The position numbers were made by a program, and so were the translations under genes. A DNA stretch of 64,000 bases from CAWJMD01 sp963700925 (GTDB lineage: Bacteria; Actinomycetota; Actinomycetes; Actinomycetales; CAWJMD01). The notes beneath the pieces are model-generated. The model did no database searches, was not told the DNA's origin, and saw only the letters and a program-made list of their open reading frames with translations. The stretch spans positions 1,116,001 to 1,180,000 of the forward strand of contig OY969553.1 in assembly GCA_963700925.1 (NCBI GenBank). Reading direction: 5' to 3'. Positions 14,863 through 23,599 of this stretch are shown in pieces (the stretch's first letter is position 1; the number at the start of each line of letters is the position of its first letter).

Positions 14863-17226
14863 ATGCTGAACCGGCTGGCGGCCGCCATCGAGCGTCGTCA
14901 CAAAATCGTGCTGGTCGCCGGGTTCGTCGTCCTGCTCGGCGGCGGTGCGCTCGCGGCCGACGTCAACGACCACCTGTCAGTCGGCGGCTTCTACCCGCCG
15001 GCGGCTGATGCCACCCTGACCGACGAGGCCTTCGACGACTTGCCGGCGGGACCGCACAACCTCGTCGTCATCGCGAAGGCGATCGACCCGGACGGGCTCG
15101 GGTCTGCGGAGGCCAGCGCCTCCGGCGCGGCCCTCACGGACTACCTGAGCGGCGCAGAGGGAGTCTCGTCTGTCGTGTCCTACTGGCCGTCACAAGCGCC
15201 TGCCCTGCGATCCGAGGACGGCGAGGCTGCGCTGGTCCTGGCGCGCGTGGACGGCGACGAGGACCGGCGGATGGACACGATCGAGCGCATCTACCCACGC
15301 ATCCACGGTGAGCACGAGGGGCTGTCGCTGACCATCGGTGGGCAGCCCGCCTTCGAGCGGGAGGTCACCGAGAAGGGGCAGGAGGACCTGCACCGACTCG
15401 AGATGCTGGCCACCCCCATCGTCGCCGTCATCCTCCTGCTCGTCTTCGGGAGCATCGCAGCGAGCCTGTTGCCTCTGATCATCGGTCTGACAGCGATTGT
15501 CGGCACGATGATCACACTCCGGATCCTCTCCCTGTTCACCGACGTGTCCCTGTACTCGCTCAACATCGCGACGGCGCTCAGCCTGGGTCTGGCGATCGAC
15601 TACGGGCTGTTCATCGTCACGCGCTTCCGGGAGGAGCTCGACACGGGCGCGACAGTCGCCGCGGCCCTGCGCGTCACGCTGTCAACGGCCGGCCGAACGG
15701 TCATGTTCTCGGCGTTGACGGTCGCCCTGTCGCTGTCGTCGCTGCTGGTGTTCCCGCTCTACCACCTGCGCTCGTTCGCCTACGCAGGCATCGCGGTGGT
15801 CGGGTTCGCGGCGCTCAGTGCCGTCATCCTGCTGCCGGCCGCGCTGATGCTGCTGGGTCGCCGGGTCGACCGCTGGGACCTCGTGAGGGCCCTTGCCCGG
15901 ATCGGAGGCCACGCCGGCGGACGACACCGCGAACGGCGTCGGCACCGGCGCACTACCGCGGTCGCGGGGGGACGGCTGAGCCGCGAGGGGGCCGGCCGGT
16001 GGCACGACCTCGCGCTCTTCGTGATGCGGCGCCCGATCCCCCTGATCGTCACGGCGGTGACAGTGCTGGTCGTGCTGGGCCTGCCGTTCCTCGACGCCCG
16101 CTACGCCCTGCCTGGTGTCGCCAACCTCCCCAGGGACAGCGAGAGCAACCAGGTGGCCGCGCAGCTCAAGGAGGACTGGCCCCAGCAGACCACCGACGCC
16201 ATGTACATCGTCTCTGCGGAGCAGCGGCTGGACGGTGACGAGACGCGCAGCTATGCCGAGGCAGTGTCGGCGGTCGAGGGCGTGACCCAGGTCCAGACCT
16301 CCGCCGGCACCTTCGCCGGCGGCGCCCAGGTCGCCCCGCCCACCCCGTTCGCCGCCGCCGCATTCGACGGCCAGGACGCGTCCTGGGTGAGCGTGGGGAT
16401 CGAGGGCGACCCGCAGGGTGCGGCCGCCGGTGACATCGTGACCGCCGTACGGTCGCTCGACCCGCCGGCCCCCATGCTGGTGGGAGGCACTGCGGCCCTC
16501 CTCGTCGACACGAAGGCGTCGCTCAGCGAGGCCCTGCCCTGGGCCCTGACGATCGTGGCGGGCTCGACGCTGGTCCTGCTCTTCCTCTTCACCGGCAGCG
16601 TCCTGATCCCCATCAAGGCCGTTTTGCTGAATCTGCTGAGCCTGACGGCCACCTTCGGGGCCGCGGTGTGGATCTTCCAGCAGGGCCATCTGCAGTGGCT
16701 CCTCGGCGACTTCCAGGTCACTGGTGCGATCGAGCTGACCACGCCGATCCTCGTGTTCGCAGTCGCTTTCGGCCTCTCGATGGACTACGAGCTGTTCCTC
16801 CTCTCACGGATCAAGGAGGAGTACGCGCGGCTCGGCGACAACACTGCAGCCGTCGCCGCCGGACTCGAGAAGACCGGACGGCTGGTGACGTACGCCGCGC
16901 TGCTGTTCGTGATCGTGATGGTGGCGTTCGCGACGTCCGACATCAGCCTGCTGAAGCTCGTCGGAGTTGGGCTCGGCCTCGCGGTGGCCATGGATGCGAC
17001 CGTGATCCGGGCGATCCTCGTCCCCGCCGTGATGAGGCTGGCGGGACGCCTCAACTGGTGGGCGCCGCCGCTGCTGCGCGCCGTCCACCAGCGGATCGGG
17101 CTGCACGAAGGGCCCGGACCCGAACGGCCCGTGCCACCCGTCGCCTCCCCCGCCCCCGAACCCGTTCGTGCTCGGTCGTTGCGGCACGACCGGCCGGTCG
17201 TTCAGTCGGCGTCGGCGAGTTTGTAG
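14863..17226 (+). CDS. MMPL-family RND transporter, probable exporter
   Basis: 787 residues from ATG 14863 (GGAG five to six bases upstream; an in-frame GTG lies at 14857). Two repeats of one plus five membrane segments are seen: a helix at about 15-34, a soluble porter domain (40-180), five helices, a short cytoplasmic Arg/His-rich linker (about 335-375), then the same again. Proton-relay Asp-Tyr pairs appear in both halves (LAIDYGLFIVTRF and LSMDYELFLLSR). MMPL proteins export lipids, siderophores or polyketides in actinobacteria. There is no large C-terminal cytoplasmic domain as in mycobacterial MmpL3. Position directly after the five biosynthetic genes suggests it exports their product. 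Confidence 0.92.
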   Translation: MLNRLAAAIERRHKIVLVAGFVVLLGGGALAADVNDHLSVGGFYPPAADATLTDEAFDDLPAGPHNLVVIAKAIDPDGLGSAEASASGAALTDYLSGAEGVSSVVSYWPSQAPALRSEDGEAALVLARVDGDEDRRMDTIERIYPRIHGEHEGLSLTIGGQPAFEREVTEKGQEDLHRLEMLATPIVAVILLLVFGSIAASLLPLIIGLTAIVGTMITLRILSLFTDVSLYSLNIATALSLGLAIDYGLFIVTRFREELDTGATVAAALRVTLSTAGRTVMFSALTVALSLSSLLVFPLYHLRSFAYAGIAVVGFAALSAVILLPAALMLLGRRVDRWDLVRALARIGGHAGGRHRERRRHRRTTAVAGGRLSREGAGRWHDLALFVMRRPIPLIVTAVTVLVVLGLPFLDARYALPGVANLPRDSESNQVAAQLKEDWPQQTTDAMYIVSAEQRLDGDETRSYAEAVSAVEGVTQVQTSAGTFAGGAQVAPPTPFAAAAFDGQDASWVSVGIEGDPQGAAAGDIVTAVRSLDPPAPMLVGGTAALLVDTKASLSEALPWALTIVAGSTLVLLFLFTGSVLIPIKAVLLNLLSLTATFGAAVWIFQQGHLQWLLGDFQVTGAIELTTPILVFAVAFGLSMDYELFLLSRIKEEYARLGDNTAAVAAGLEKTGRLVTYAALLFVIVMVAFATSDISLLKLVGVGLGLAVAMDATVIRAILVPAVMRLAGRLNWWAPPLLRAVHQRIGLHEGPGPERPVPPVASPAPEPVRARSLRHDRPVVQSASASL

Positions 17227-17249
17227 GAGGTAGGCGACCAGCCCTCTTT

Positions 17250-17261
17250 CCTCACGTGAGG
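17250..17261. promoter_or_regulatory. 12-bp perfect palindrome upstream of deazaflavin oxidoreductase gene
   Basis: CCTCACGTGAGG is completely self-complementary and ends 20 bp before the ATG at 17282. It may be an operator for a TetR- or MarR-type protein; no such regulator is encoded in the window. Confidence 0.3.
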
Positions 17262-17281
17262 ATTTAGGGAATCCTGGGGCG

Positions 17282-17689
17282 ATGACGACACCGGTACCTG
17301 CACCTGCATCGAACCGCAAGCCCCCCGCCCGCCTGATGAAGGTGACCAGCCCGGTCGCTCGCCAGATCGCCGGTCGGCGCTGGTTTCCGCTGTGGGCGGT
17401 TCTTCGGCATCGCGGACGGAAGTCCGGTCGTGAGTACGCGATCCCCGTGGCCGTCCTCGTCACGCCGGACACGTTCGTCATCGGGCTGCCCTGGGGACCT
17501 CAGACCAACTGGGCGCAGAACGTGCTGGCGGCGGGCGGGTGCGTCATGCGGTGGAAGGGCGTGGAGCACCCCGTGACGGACCCACAGCTGGTCGGCACGG
17601 ACGTTGCTCTCGCGGCTGCCTCAGGACGGCTCGAGCGGACGATCATCGGCCGCATCGACTTTCCCGCGTTCCTGCAGGTGCGCCGCTGA
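17282..17689 (+). CDS. F420-type deazaflavin-dependent nitroreductase-family protein
   Basis: 135 residues. The split-barrel Ddn/DUF385 family is recognised from LRHRGRKSGREYAIPVAVLVTPDTFVIG, which contains the basic patch for the F420 side chain, followed by GPQTNWAQNVLAAGGCVMRW. Members reduce quinones, nitroaromatics or unsaturated carbonyls with F420H2. The physiological substrate is unknown. A second family member lies 72 bp downstream on the same strand, so the two may be co-transcribed. Confidence 0.87.
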   Translation: MTTPVPAPASNRKPPARLMKVTSPVARQIAGRRWFPLWAVLRHRGRKSGREYAIPVAVLVTPDTFVIGLPWGPQTNWAQNVLAAGGCVMRWKGVEHPVTDPQLVGTDVALAAASGRLERTIIGRIDFPAFLQVRR

Positions 17690-17761
17690 ACCCATCAGTT
17701 TCGAGGTCTCTTGACCTCCCCCTGCCCCAGGGCGATGCTCAGGCGAGGGAAGGAGCCCCGG

Positions 17762-18211
17762 GTGAACGAAGCCTTCATGAAGAAGCTCATGCGAGCCGGC
17801 AACGGCATGGCTGTCTCGCTCTACCGCCGGTCCAACGGGCGGATCGGCGGCAAGGCAGGGGGCGGGACCCCCGTGCTGCTCCTCACCGCTCCTGGCCGAA
17901 AGACCGGGGCACCGCGCACCGCCCCGGTCAGCTACTTCGAGGCCGAGGGTGGCTACGTGGTCGCCGGGACAGCAGGCGGCTCGAAGGTGGAGCCGCAGTG
18001 GTTCCGCAACCTGCGCGCCGCCCCCAGCGCACACGTCGAACTCGGTGCGAAGCACTTCGACGTCGTCGTGCACGTTGCCTCGGACGCTGACCGCGACCGG
18101 ATCTGGCGCGACGTCGTGCTCGCCCGGGCACCGTCTTTCGCCAAGTACGAGAAGAAGTCCGGGCGCGCCATCCCCGTTGCCGTGCTCACGCCGTCCACGG
18201 CGAGCACCTGA
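17762..18211 (+). CDS. F420-type deazaflavin-dependent nitroreductase-family protein (second copy)
   Basis: 149 residues from GTG 17762, with GGAAGGAG upstream; a longer in-frame start at 17711 lacks a good site. The central LLTAPGRKTGAPRTAPVSYFEAEGGYVVAG and EPQWFRNLRAAPSAHVEL are close to mycobacterial Ddn and its paralogues, which bind F420 in a split beta-barrel. The N-terminal helix (FMKKLMRAGNGMAVSLYRR) is amphipathic and may lie on the membrane. It differs clearly from its neighbour, so the pair is old rather than a fresh duplication. Confidence 0.9.
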   Translation: MNEAFMKKLMRAGNGMAVSLYRRSNGRIGGKAGGGTPVLLLTAPGRKTGAPRTAPVSYFEAEGGYVVAGTAGGSKVEPQWFRNLRAAPSAHVELGAKHFDVVVHVASDADRDRIWRDVVLARAPSFAKYEKKSGRAIPVAVLTPSTAST

Positions 18212-18215
18212 CGCC

Positions 18216-18557
18216 ATGACCGCCGAGGAGCGCTTCGATGCCCTCGTCGACACCCTGGCGAAGGAGCAGGGCGTCACGCCGCCCGGCGCCTCTCCTGCAA
18301 GGGGTTTCGGGTCCAACGCGCTCAAGGTGAAGGGGTCGATCTTCGCGATGCTGGCATACGGCCGGCTGGTGGTGAAGCTACCGGCGGCGCGAGTGACGGA
18401 GCTGCTCGCGGACGGCACCGGAGGGCCCTTCAGTGCCGGGAAGGGCCGCCCGATGCGCGAGTGGGTCTCGGTGGACGTCGATCACGGCGATCTCTGGGAC
18501 GACCTGGCCCGCGAGGCGCTCCTCTTCGTCGGTACTGCCTCTGGCTCTGGGCGCTGA
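18216..18557 (+). CDS. Small TfoX-N-terminal-like protein
   Basis: 113 residues starting 4 bp after the previous stop. The body resembles the TfoX/Sxy N-terminal domain: NALKVKGSIFAMLAYGRLVVKLP followed by the GRPMREWVSV motif near the end. In proteobacteria this domain belongs to a competence regulator. In actinobacteria stand-alone copies are common and their role is unknown, so no competence function is proposed. It ends head-to-head with the VWA gene, 17 bp apart. Confidence 0.65.
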   Translation: MTAEERFDALVDTLAKEQGVTPPGASPARGFGSNALKVKGSIFAMLAYGRLVVKLPAARVTELLADGTGGPFSAGKGRPMREWVSVDVDHGDLWDDLAREALLFVGTASGSGR

Positions 18558-18574
18558 CCCGCTGGGCCCTCGCG

Positions 18575-20317
18575 TCAGCAGTTCGGGCGGCAGGGCCGCT
18601 GCGACAGGGCGTCCGCCAGCACCTCGTGGATCCGGCGCACGTCCTGCACCTCGTACGTCGTCCCGCCGGTCACGCGGCTGATCTCACGCAGCGCCTCGAC
18701 GTCGGCGTCGGGTCCGAAGGCGATGCCGATCACGGGCACCGGCTTGGCCGCCGGCTCCTTGCTCAGCTCGGACAGCAGCTGCTCGAGCGAGAGGCCGTTG
18801 TCGTCGTCGTTGCGGCCGTCCGTCAGCAGCACGACGGAGTTGACGCTCTTCGGGTCCCAGTCCTCCCTCACCGCTCGTACTGCGTCGAGCGCCGTGTCAT
18901 ACAGGGCGGTGTCGCCGTGAGGGACGACGGTGACTCCGGAGAGGGCTCGGGCCAGCCGCTCACGGCCCCGCGAGCCGTCCGGCTGCAGGCCCAGAGTCCC
19001 GATGGGCATCAGCTCCACGTGGTCGCTGGTCTTCGTCATGTTCGTGGAGAAGGCCCAGAGCCCGACGGATGCGTCGTCCGGGTACAGGCCCAAGCCGTTG
19101 CCTGCTGCTCCGACGGCGAGGTCCATCAGCGTCCGTCCCGGAACCTCCGGCACCCTCGTACCCATCGAGCCCGATACGTCGACGACAGCCAGCAGACGGC
19201 TTCCCGCCGTGATCGCGTCGAACACCCGGACCGCCTCCTGAACGGCGCGCGGGTCAGCGGGCAGGGCGGTGCGGCCGGCGCTCGGCTCGACACCGGCCTG
19301 CGTCGCGAGCTCGGGCCCAGCAGAACCGTCCGCTGCCCGGAACCCTGCAGCCTGAACGAGTTTCGCCCACGCGGGGCTGGAAACCGCCTGCAGAAGAAGC
19401 TCGGCGTTCGCCTTCGCCACCTCGTCGTCGGTCAGCACCACCAGCGGGTAGTCGAGCACCGAGCCACCGTCGGGGTAGGACGCGACGACGGACGGCTCAC
19501 CGGTCCTGGCCCCGTGCGCCCAGACCACCTGCTCGGTCGTCGGGACGGCGAACGATCCCGGCCCCTTGACCGCTTCGAGCAGCGAGTCGGCGCCGTCAGG
19601 CGCCGAACGCTCTGCCGCTCGGAAGACCGTGGCCAGACGCTGCCGCCCATCAGGCTGCGGAGGCACCAGCTCGTTCAGGGCGAGGAGCCCGGCGCGGGCT
19701 GCGGCCGAACGGTCGGTGTCGGGCAGCGCCAGCCTGGTCTCGCGTCCGGACGTCATGCCCTCGACCGCGTCAGGTGCGGCGGCGGGCCACCCGAGCGTGC
19801 TCGCGACGGCATCCGAGAGGGCGAACACGACGGGCGACTGAGCCGTCGACACACGCCTACCCAGTGCGTCCTTCGGAAGTGCCTCGAACCACAGCGAGGA
19901 GTCCGAGAGCCAGACATGCGGTCCATCGGCCGCAACGCCGCGCGCGGTCGAGGCCACGTCGGCCGGATCGGCGGCACGCACCTGCACGTCGATGCAGGCA
20001 CCACTCCTCCCCAGCAGGTTGCCGGAGCTGGTGCTGGTGGCTGCCGCCAGCACGGTGGCGAGCTCGGGGGCGGCCGCGACGGTGAGCGCCCGCGGTCCGC
20101 TCGGGCAGGAGTCACCGGCCTCCTCGGCGGCGCCGACTGCGCCGATGGCGCCCGACACCCAGAGGGCCAGGGCGGCACCCAGAGCCGTCACCGACCCGCC
20201 CACGACGGCTCGTGTCCGGGTGCGGAAACCCGGACGGCGGCCCGCACGTTGGCGCCGAAGATCACGTCGGGTCTGCTCGAGTCCTGTTGATCCCCCGGCA
20301 AGCGTCTCGTGGGTCAT
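18575..20317 (-). CDS. Membrane-anchored solute-binding and von Willebrand A domain protein
   Basis: 580 residues. A basic cytoplasmic start (about 1-35) and one membrane segment (about 37-60) anchor the protein outside the cell. Residues about 70-330 resemble a periplasmic substrate-binding fold (ALTVAAAPELATVL, SPVVFALSDAVASTLGW, DYPLVVLTDDEVAKANAELLLQ). The C-terminal 200 residues form a VWA domain with an intact metal-ion site (VVDVSGSMG, a later threonine, and LLTDGRNDD). A pair of C-terminal cysteines (CRPNC) is notable. Such two-domain proteins are widespread in actinobacteria without assigned function; metal-dependent protein binding at the cell surface is plausible. Confidence 0.85.
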   Translation of the reverse strand: MTHETLAGGSTGLEQTRRDLRRQRAGRRPGFRTRTRAVVGGSVTALGAALALWVSGAIGAVGAAEEAGDSCPSGPRALTVAAAPELATVLAAATSTSSGNLLGRSGACIDVQVRAADPADVASTARGVAADGPHVWLSDSSLWFEALPKDALGRRVSTAQSPVVFALSDAVASTLGWPAAAPDAVEGMTSGRETRLALPDTDRSAAARAGLLALNELVPPQPDGRQRLATVFRAAERSAPDGADSLLEAVKGPGSFAVPTTEQVVWAHGARTGEPSVVASYPDGGSVLDYPLVVLTDDEVAKANAELLLQAVSSPAWAKLVQAAGFRAADGSAGPELATQAGVEPSAGRTALPADPRAVQEAVRVFDAITAGSRLLAVVDVSGSMGTRVPEVPGRTLMDLAVGAAGNGLGLYPDDASVGLWAFSTNMTKTSDHVELMPIGTLGLQPDGSRGRERLARALSGVTVVPHGDTALYDTALDAVRAVREDWDPKSVNSVVLLTDGRNDDDNGLSLEQLLSELSKEPAAKPVPVIGIAFGPDADVEALREISRVTGGTTYEVQDVRRIHEVLADALSQRPCRPNC

Positions 20318-20491
20318 GCGGTGCGTCGCCTCCTGCTGCGGTGACCGGCGAGCCCTGCGAGAGGACCCGTCTGCGGAACACCAGAAGGACAGTCACACCC
20401 CCCGTTTTGATACGCGTCGTGCGCGTCCAGGTGTGTCAGAGGCCTGGCAGGGGTGTGAGGCGTTGTCGGGGGCGGGTGGGAAGGTGCCGCC

Positions 20492-21187
20492 ATGAACACC
20501 CGCACCCAAGCCTCCGCCGCGATCGCCGAGACAGCGTGGCGCTACCTGCTCGGGACCATCGGCACCTCCGTCGATGTCGACTCAGCGGCGCAGGCGCTCC
20601 AGGTCGCGGACGCAGCCATCTCCGCGTGCGGTGCCGGGGCTGATGGCGCCGACGGGCACCTGCGCGTCGACCTGCGACCGGGCCGAGTAGAGCTCAGCCT
20701 GCAGACGGCTGCCGTCGCGGGCCTCACCGAGGCCGACATCGCCCTGTCGCGGCGCATCACCGATGCGGTCAGTGCCCTGGGCCTGGCGACCACGGGGGTG
20801 ATGACGCGCGGCGACCGGCGGTCGACGCAGATGCTCGAGATCGCGATCGACGCGATGGACATCCCCGCGATCCGGCCGTTCTGGAAGGCGGTCTTGGCGT
20901 ACGCCGACGAGCCGGGCCGCGACGGTCCGGAGGACGCGATCGTCGACCCCGCGTGGCAGGGACCGGCGATCTGGTTCCAGCAGATGGACGAGCCACGCCG
21001 ACAGCGCAACCGCATCCACTTCGACATCACGGTGCCGCACGACGAGGCGGAGGCCCGCATCCAGGCGGCCCTCGCCGCCGGCGGCGCGCTGGTCAGCGAC
21101 GAGGCCGCCCGCGCGTTCTGGATCCTTGCCGACGCCGAGGGCAACGAGATCTGCGTCTGCACCTGGCAGGACCGCGAGCGAGCCTGA
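20492..21187 (+). CDS. Pterin-dehydratase-like and VOC/glyoxalase-like two-domain protein
   Basis: 231 residues. The N-terminal 95 residues follow the pterin-4a-carbinolamine dehydratase fold (LRVDLRPGRVELSLQT, LTEADIALSRRITDAVSALGL). The remaining 130 form a VOC/glyoxalase-like domain (MLEIAIDAMDIPAIRPFWKAVLAY, IWFQQMDEPRRQRNRIHFDI, FWILADAEGNEICVCTW). The PCD part lacks the usual histidine-rich active-site motif, so dehydratase activity is doubtful. The VOC part keeps the His and Glu positions that can bind a metal. The combination recurs in actinobacteria; function unknown. Confidence 0.8.
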   Translation: MNTRTQASAAIAETAWRYLLGTIGTSVDVDSAAQALQVADAAISACGAGADGADGHLRVDLRPGRVELSLQTAAVAGLTEADIALSRRITDAVSALGLATTGVMTRGDRRSTQMLEIAIDAMDIPAIRPFWKAVLAYADEPGRDGPEDAIVDPAWQGPAIWFQQMDEPRRQRNRIHFDITVPHDEAEARIQAALAAGGALVSDEAARAFWILADAEGNEICVCTWQDRERA

Positions 21188-21209
21188 CTGCGTACGGCAC
21201 GATGAGCGC

Positions 21210-22172
21210 GTGCTGCACGTTCGGATGACCCTGCCGACCGACCTCACCGAGCGCGTGCTGGACGTTCTGGACGACCCTCGAGTGACCGGTCTCGTGGTCA
21301 TGCCCGGCGCCGCACGCCAGCCGCAGGGCGACGGCGTCTCGTGCGACGTCGCGCGTGAAGGGGCCACCGAGCTGCTGGCCCGGCTCGAGGCTGTCGGCGT
21401 CACCGACCACGGAACTCTCTCGCTCGAGACAGTCGACGCCGCGCCCAACCGGCGGGCCCGCTCAGCCGAGCACGAGGCGTTCGGTGCTCCGGACGACGGC
21501 GTGGTCTGGCCGATCGTCGAGGAGCAGGCCTCCGAGGGCGCTCGCCGTTCGTGGTCGTTCTTCGTCTTCCTCTCGCTGGCGACGACCCTCGCGGCGATCG
21601 CGGTCGTGCTCGACTCGTCGATCCTCGTGGTCGGGGCGATGGTGCTGGGGCCTGAGTTCGCACCCGTGATGTCGCTGGCCGTCGCGGTCGTACTGCGCCG
21701 ACCGGTCCTCGCCCGGAGGGCCCTGGTGCTGCTCGTGACCGGTCTGGCCGTCGCCGTCGTCGTCACCCTGGTGCTCAGCCTGCTGGCCCGCGGCGCCGGG
21801 TGGGTGACCCTCGACGACGTGCTCGCTCCCCGTCCGCAGACCGACTTCATCTGGCACCCCGACCGCTGGTCGTTCGTCGTCGCAGTGCTGGCCGGCGTCG
21901 CGGGAGTGCTGTCACTGACGAGCGGACGCGGGAACGTGCTGGTGGGCGTGTTCATCTCCGTCACGACCGTGCCGGCCGCCGGCAACCTGGGTCTCGGGCT
22001 CGCCTTCCTCAACGGGTCGGAGATCACCGGCTCCGCCGCTCAACTGGGCCTCAACCTCTCCGGCATGGTCGTCGCCGGAGTGTCCACCCTGCTGGTGCAG
22101 CGGTGGTCGGGACGGGTGATCGGACGGCGCCGCTCGAGCCGGCTGCGCGCTACAGAGCCAGCCGGGTCCTGA
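21210..22172 (+). CDS. DUF389 integral membrane protein
   Basis: 320 residues from GTG 21210 (ATG 21225 is an alternative; neither has a strong ribosome site). A 100-residue soluble start precedes five or six membrane segments. The DUF389 signature is visible as LATTLAAIAVVLDSSILVVGAMVLGPEFAPVMSLA and VGVFISVTTVPAAGNLGLG. The family has no established function. The last 23 bases overlap, on the opposite strand, the end of glmM. Confidence 0.87.
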   Translation: MLHVRMTLPTDLTERVLDVLDDPRVTGLVVMPGAARQPQGDGVSCDVAREGATELLARLEAVGVTDHGTLSLETVDAAPNRRARSAEHEAFGAPDDGVVWPIVEEQASEGARRSWSFFVFLSLATTLAAIAVVLDSSILVVGAMVLGPEFAPVMSLAVAVVLRRPVLARRALVLLVTGLAVAVVVTLVLSLLARGAGWVTLDDVLAPRPQTDFIWHPDRWSFVVAVLAGVAGVLSLTSGRGNVLVGVFISVTTVPAAGNLGLGLAFLNGSEITGSAAQLGLNLSGMVVAGVSTLLVQRWSGRVIGRRRSSRLRATEPAGS

Positions 22173-23496
22173 CCACGTCGGCCAGGACGGCAGCGGTCGC
22201 CTCCGCCTCGGCCTGTTCGGCCGCCTCGACCATCACGCGCACGAGTGGCTCGGTGCCCGAAGGGCGCAGCAGCACCCGTCCGGTGCCACCGAGCCGCTGC
22301 TCGGCCTCGGCGACGGCCGCGACCACGAGCTCGTCGCTGCCGGCGCGCGCCTTGTCGACGCCCGTCACGTTGACAAGGACCTGCGGAAGGCGCTGAACAC
22401 CTGATGCCAGCTCGGCCAGCGACGTGCCCTTCTCGGCCAGCCGGCCGAGCAGGTGCAGGCTGGTCAGCACCCCGTCGCCGGTGGTGGCGTGGTCCGTCAT
22501 CAGCACGTGGCCCGACTGCTCTCCGCCGAGGTTGTAGCCGCCTCGGCGCATCTCCTCGAGCACGTAGCGGTCGCCGACGGCTGTCTGCACCGTCACGATG
22601 CCGGCTGCCTGCATGGCCAGCGTGAGGCCCAGGTTGCTCATCACCGTGGTGACCAGGGTCGACTCCACGAGCCCTCCCCTGTCGGCCAGGGCGACGGCGA
22701 GCACACCCATGATCTGGTCGCCGTCAACGACCTGCCCGTCGGCGTCGACGGCCAGGCAGCGGTCGGCGTCGCCGTCGTAGGCGATACCGGCGTCGGCGCC
22801 GTGCTCGACCACGGCCTGCTGCAGCGGGCCGAGGTGCGTGGAGCCGCAGCCTTCGTTGATGTTCAGGCCATCGGGTTCTGCCCCGATCACGACCACGTCT
22901 GCGCCTGCGGCCCGAAGCGCGTCGGGACCGACCCGGCTCGCCGCTCCGTGCGCGCAGTCGACCACGACACGGAGCCCGTCGAGGCGGTGCGTCAGGGTGG
23001 AGACGAGGTGGTCGGCGTAGGTGGCGGCCGCGTCGTCGACGACGCGCAGGCGGCCGACAGCCGCACCGGTGGGCCGCTTCCACGGCTCGCGCAGCCGCGC
23101 CTCGATGGCGTTCTCGATCGCGTCCGGCAGCTTGTGCCCACCGGCGGCGAAGAACTTGATGCCGTTGTCGGGCATCGGGTTGTGCGACGCCGAGAGCATC
23201 ACGCCGAGGTCCGCACCGCGGGCTGCCACCAGGTGGGCCACGCCCGGAGTGGGCAGAACGCCGACGTCGTCGACGTCGACCCCGGCGCTCGCCAGGCCCG
23301 CCGTCACGGCGGCCGAGAGGAACTCACCGGAGGCCCGTGGGTCGCGCCCGACGACAGCCAGCGGACGGTGCCCTTCGAACTGGCCGACCTCACCGAGCAC
23401 GTGGGCCGCTGCGACCGCCAGGTCGAGTGCCAGCTCTGCCGTGACGTCCACGTTGGCCAGGCCTCGCACGCCGTCGGTGCCGAAGAGTCGTCCCAC
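22150..23496 (-). CDS. glmM: Phosphoglucosamine mutase GlmM
   Basis: 448 residues. It converts glucosamine-6-phosphate to glucosamine-1-phosphate for peptidoglycan precursors. The start is GTG 23496: AGGAGG stands eight bases upstream and the protein then opens with GRLFGTDGVRG, as in orthologues; the ATG at 23523 lacks support. The active-site phosphoserine is Ser104 in LSASHNPMPDNGIK, the magnesium loop is YDGDADRCLAVD, the sugar loop GGEQSGH and the phosphate loop RPSGTEPLVR. It follows rpsI after a 103-bp gap holding a stable hairpin, the usual actinobacterial order. Confidence 0.97.
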   Translation of the reverse strand: MGRLFGTDGVRGLANVDVTAELALDLAVAAAHVLGEVGQFEGHRPLAVVGRDPRASGEFLSAAVTAGLASAGVDVDDVGVLPTPGVAHLVAARGADLGVMLSASHNPMPDNGIKFFAAGGHKLPDAIENAIEARLREPWKRPTGAAVGRLRVVDDAAATYADHLVSTLTHRLDGLRVVVDCAHGAASRVGPDALRAAGADVVVIGAEPDGLNINEGCGSTHLGPLQQAVVEHGADAGIAYDGDADRCLAVDADGQVVDGDQIMGVLAVALADRGGLVESTLVTTVMSNLGLTLAMQAAGIVTVQTAVGDRYVLEEMRRGGYNLGGEQSGHVLMTDHATTGDGVLTSLHLLGRLAEKGTSLAELASGVQRLPQVLVNVTGVDKARAGSDELVVAAVAEAEQRLGGTGRVLLRPSGTEPLVRVMVEAAEQAEAEATAAVLADVVRTRLAL

Positions 23497-23527
23497 GGGT
23501 GTTCCTCCTATTTCTCGCTGCACGCGA

Positions 23528-23557
23528 ACGGCCCCGGGAGCGTACTCCCGGGGCCGT
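23528..23557 (-). terminator. Stable hairpin between rpsI and glmM
   Basis: A perfect 13-bp stem (arms 23528-23540 and 23545-23557, ACGGCCCCGGGAG and its complement) closes a CGTA loop, 43 bases past the rpsI stop. No uridine tract follows, as is common for actinobacterial terminators. It probably reduces read-through into glmM. Confidence 0.65.
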
Positions 23558-23599
23558 CGCGGTGCGGAGTTCCCGCCGCCTGTTACGGGCAGGGTCAGG

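Noticed and set aside
18553..18579. GCTGAC/GTCAGC inverted repeat at the TfoX-like/VWA convergence
   Set aside because: Only 6-bp arms with a 15-base loop, and both arms contain the stop codons. Too weak to call a terminator.
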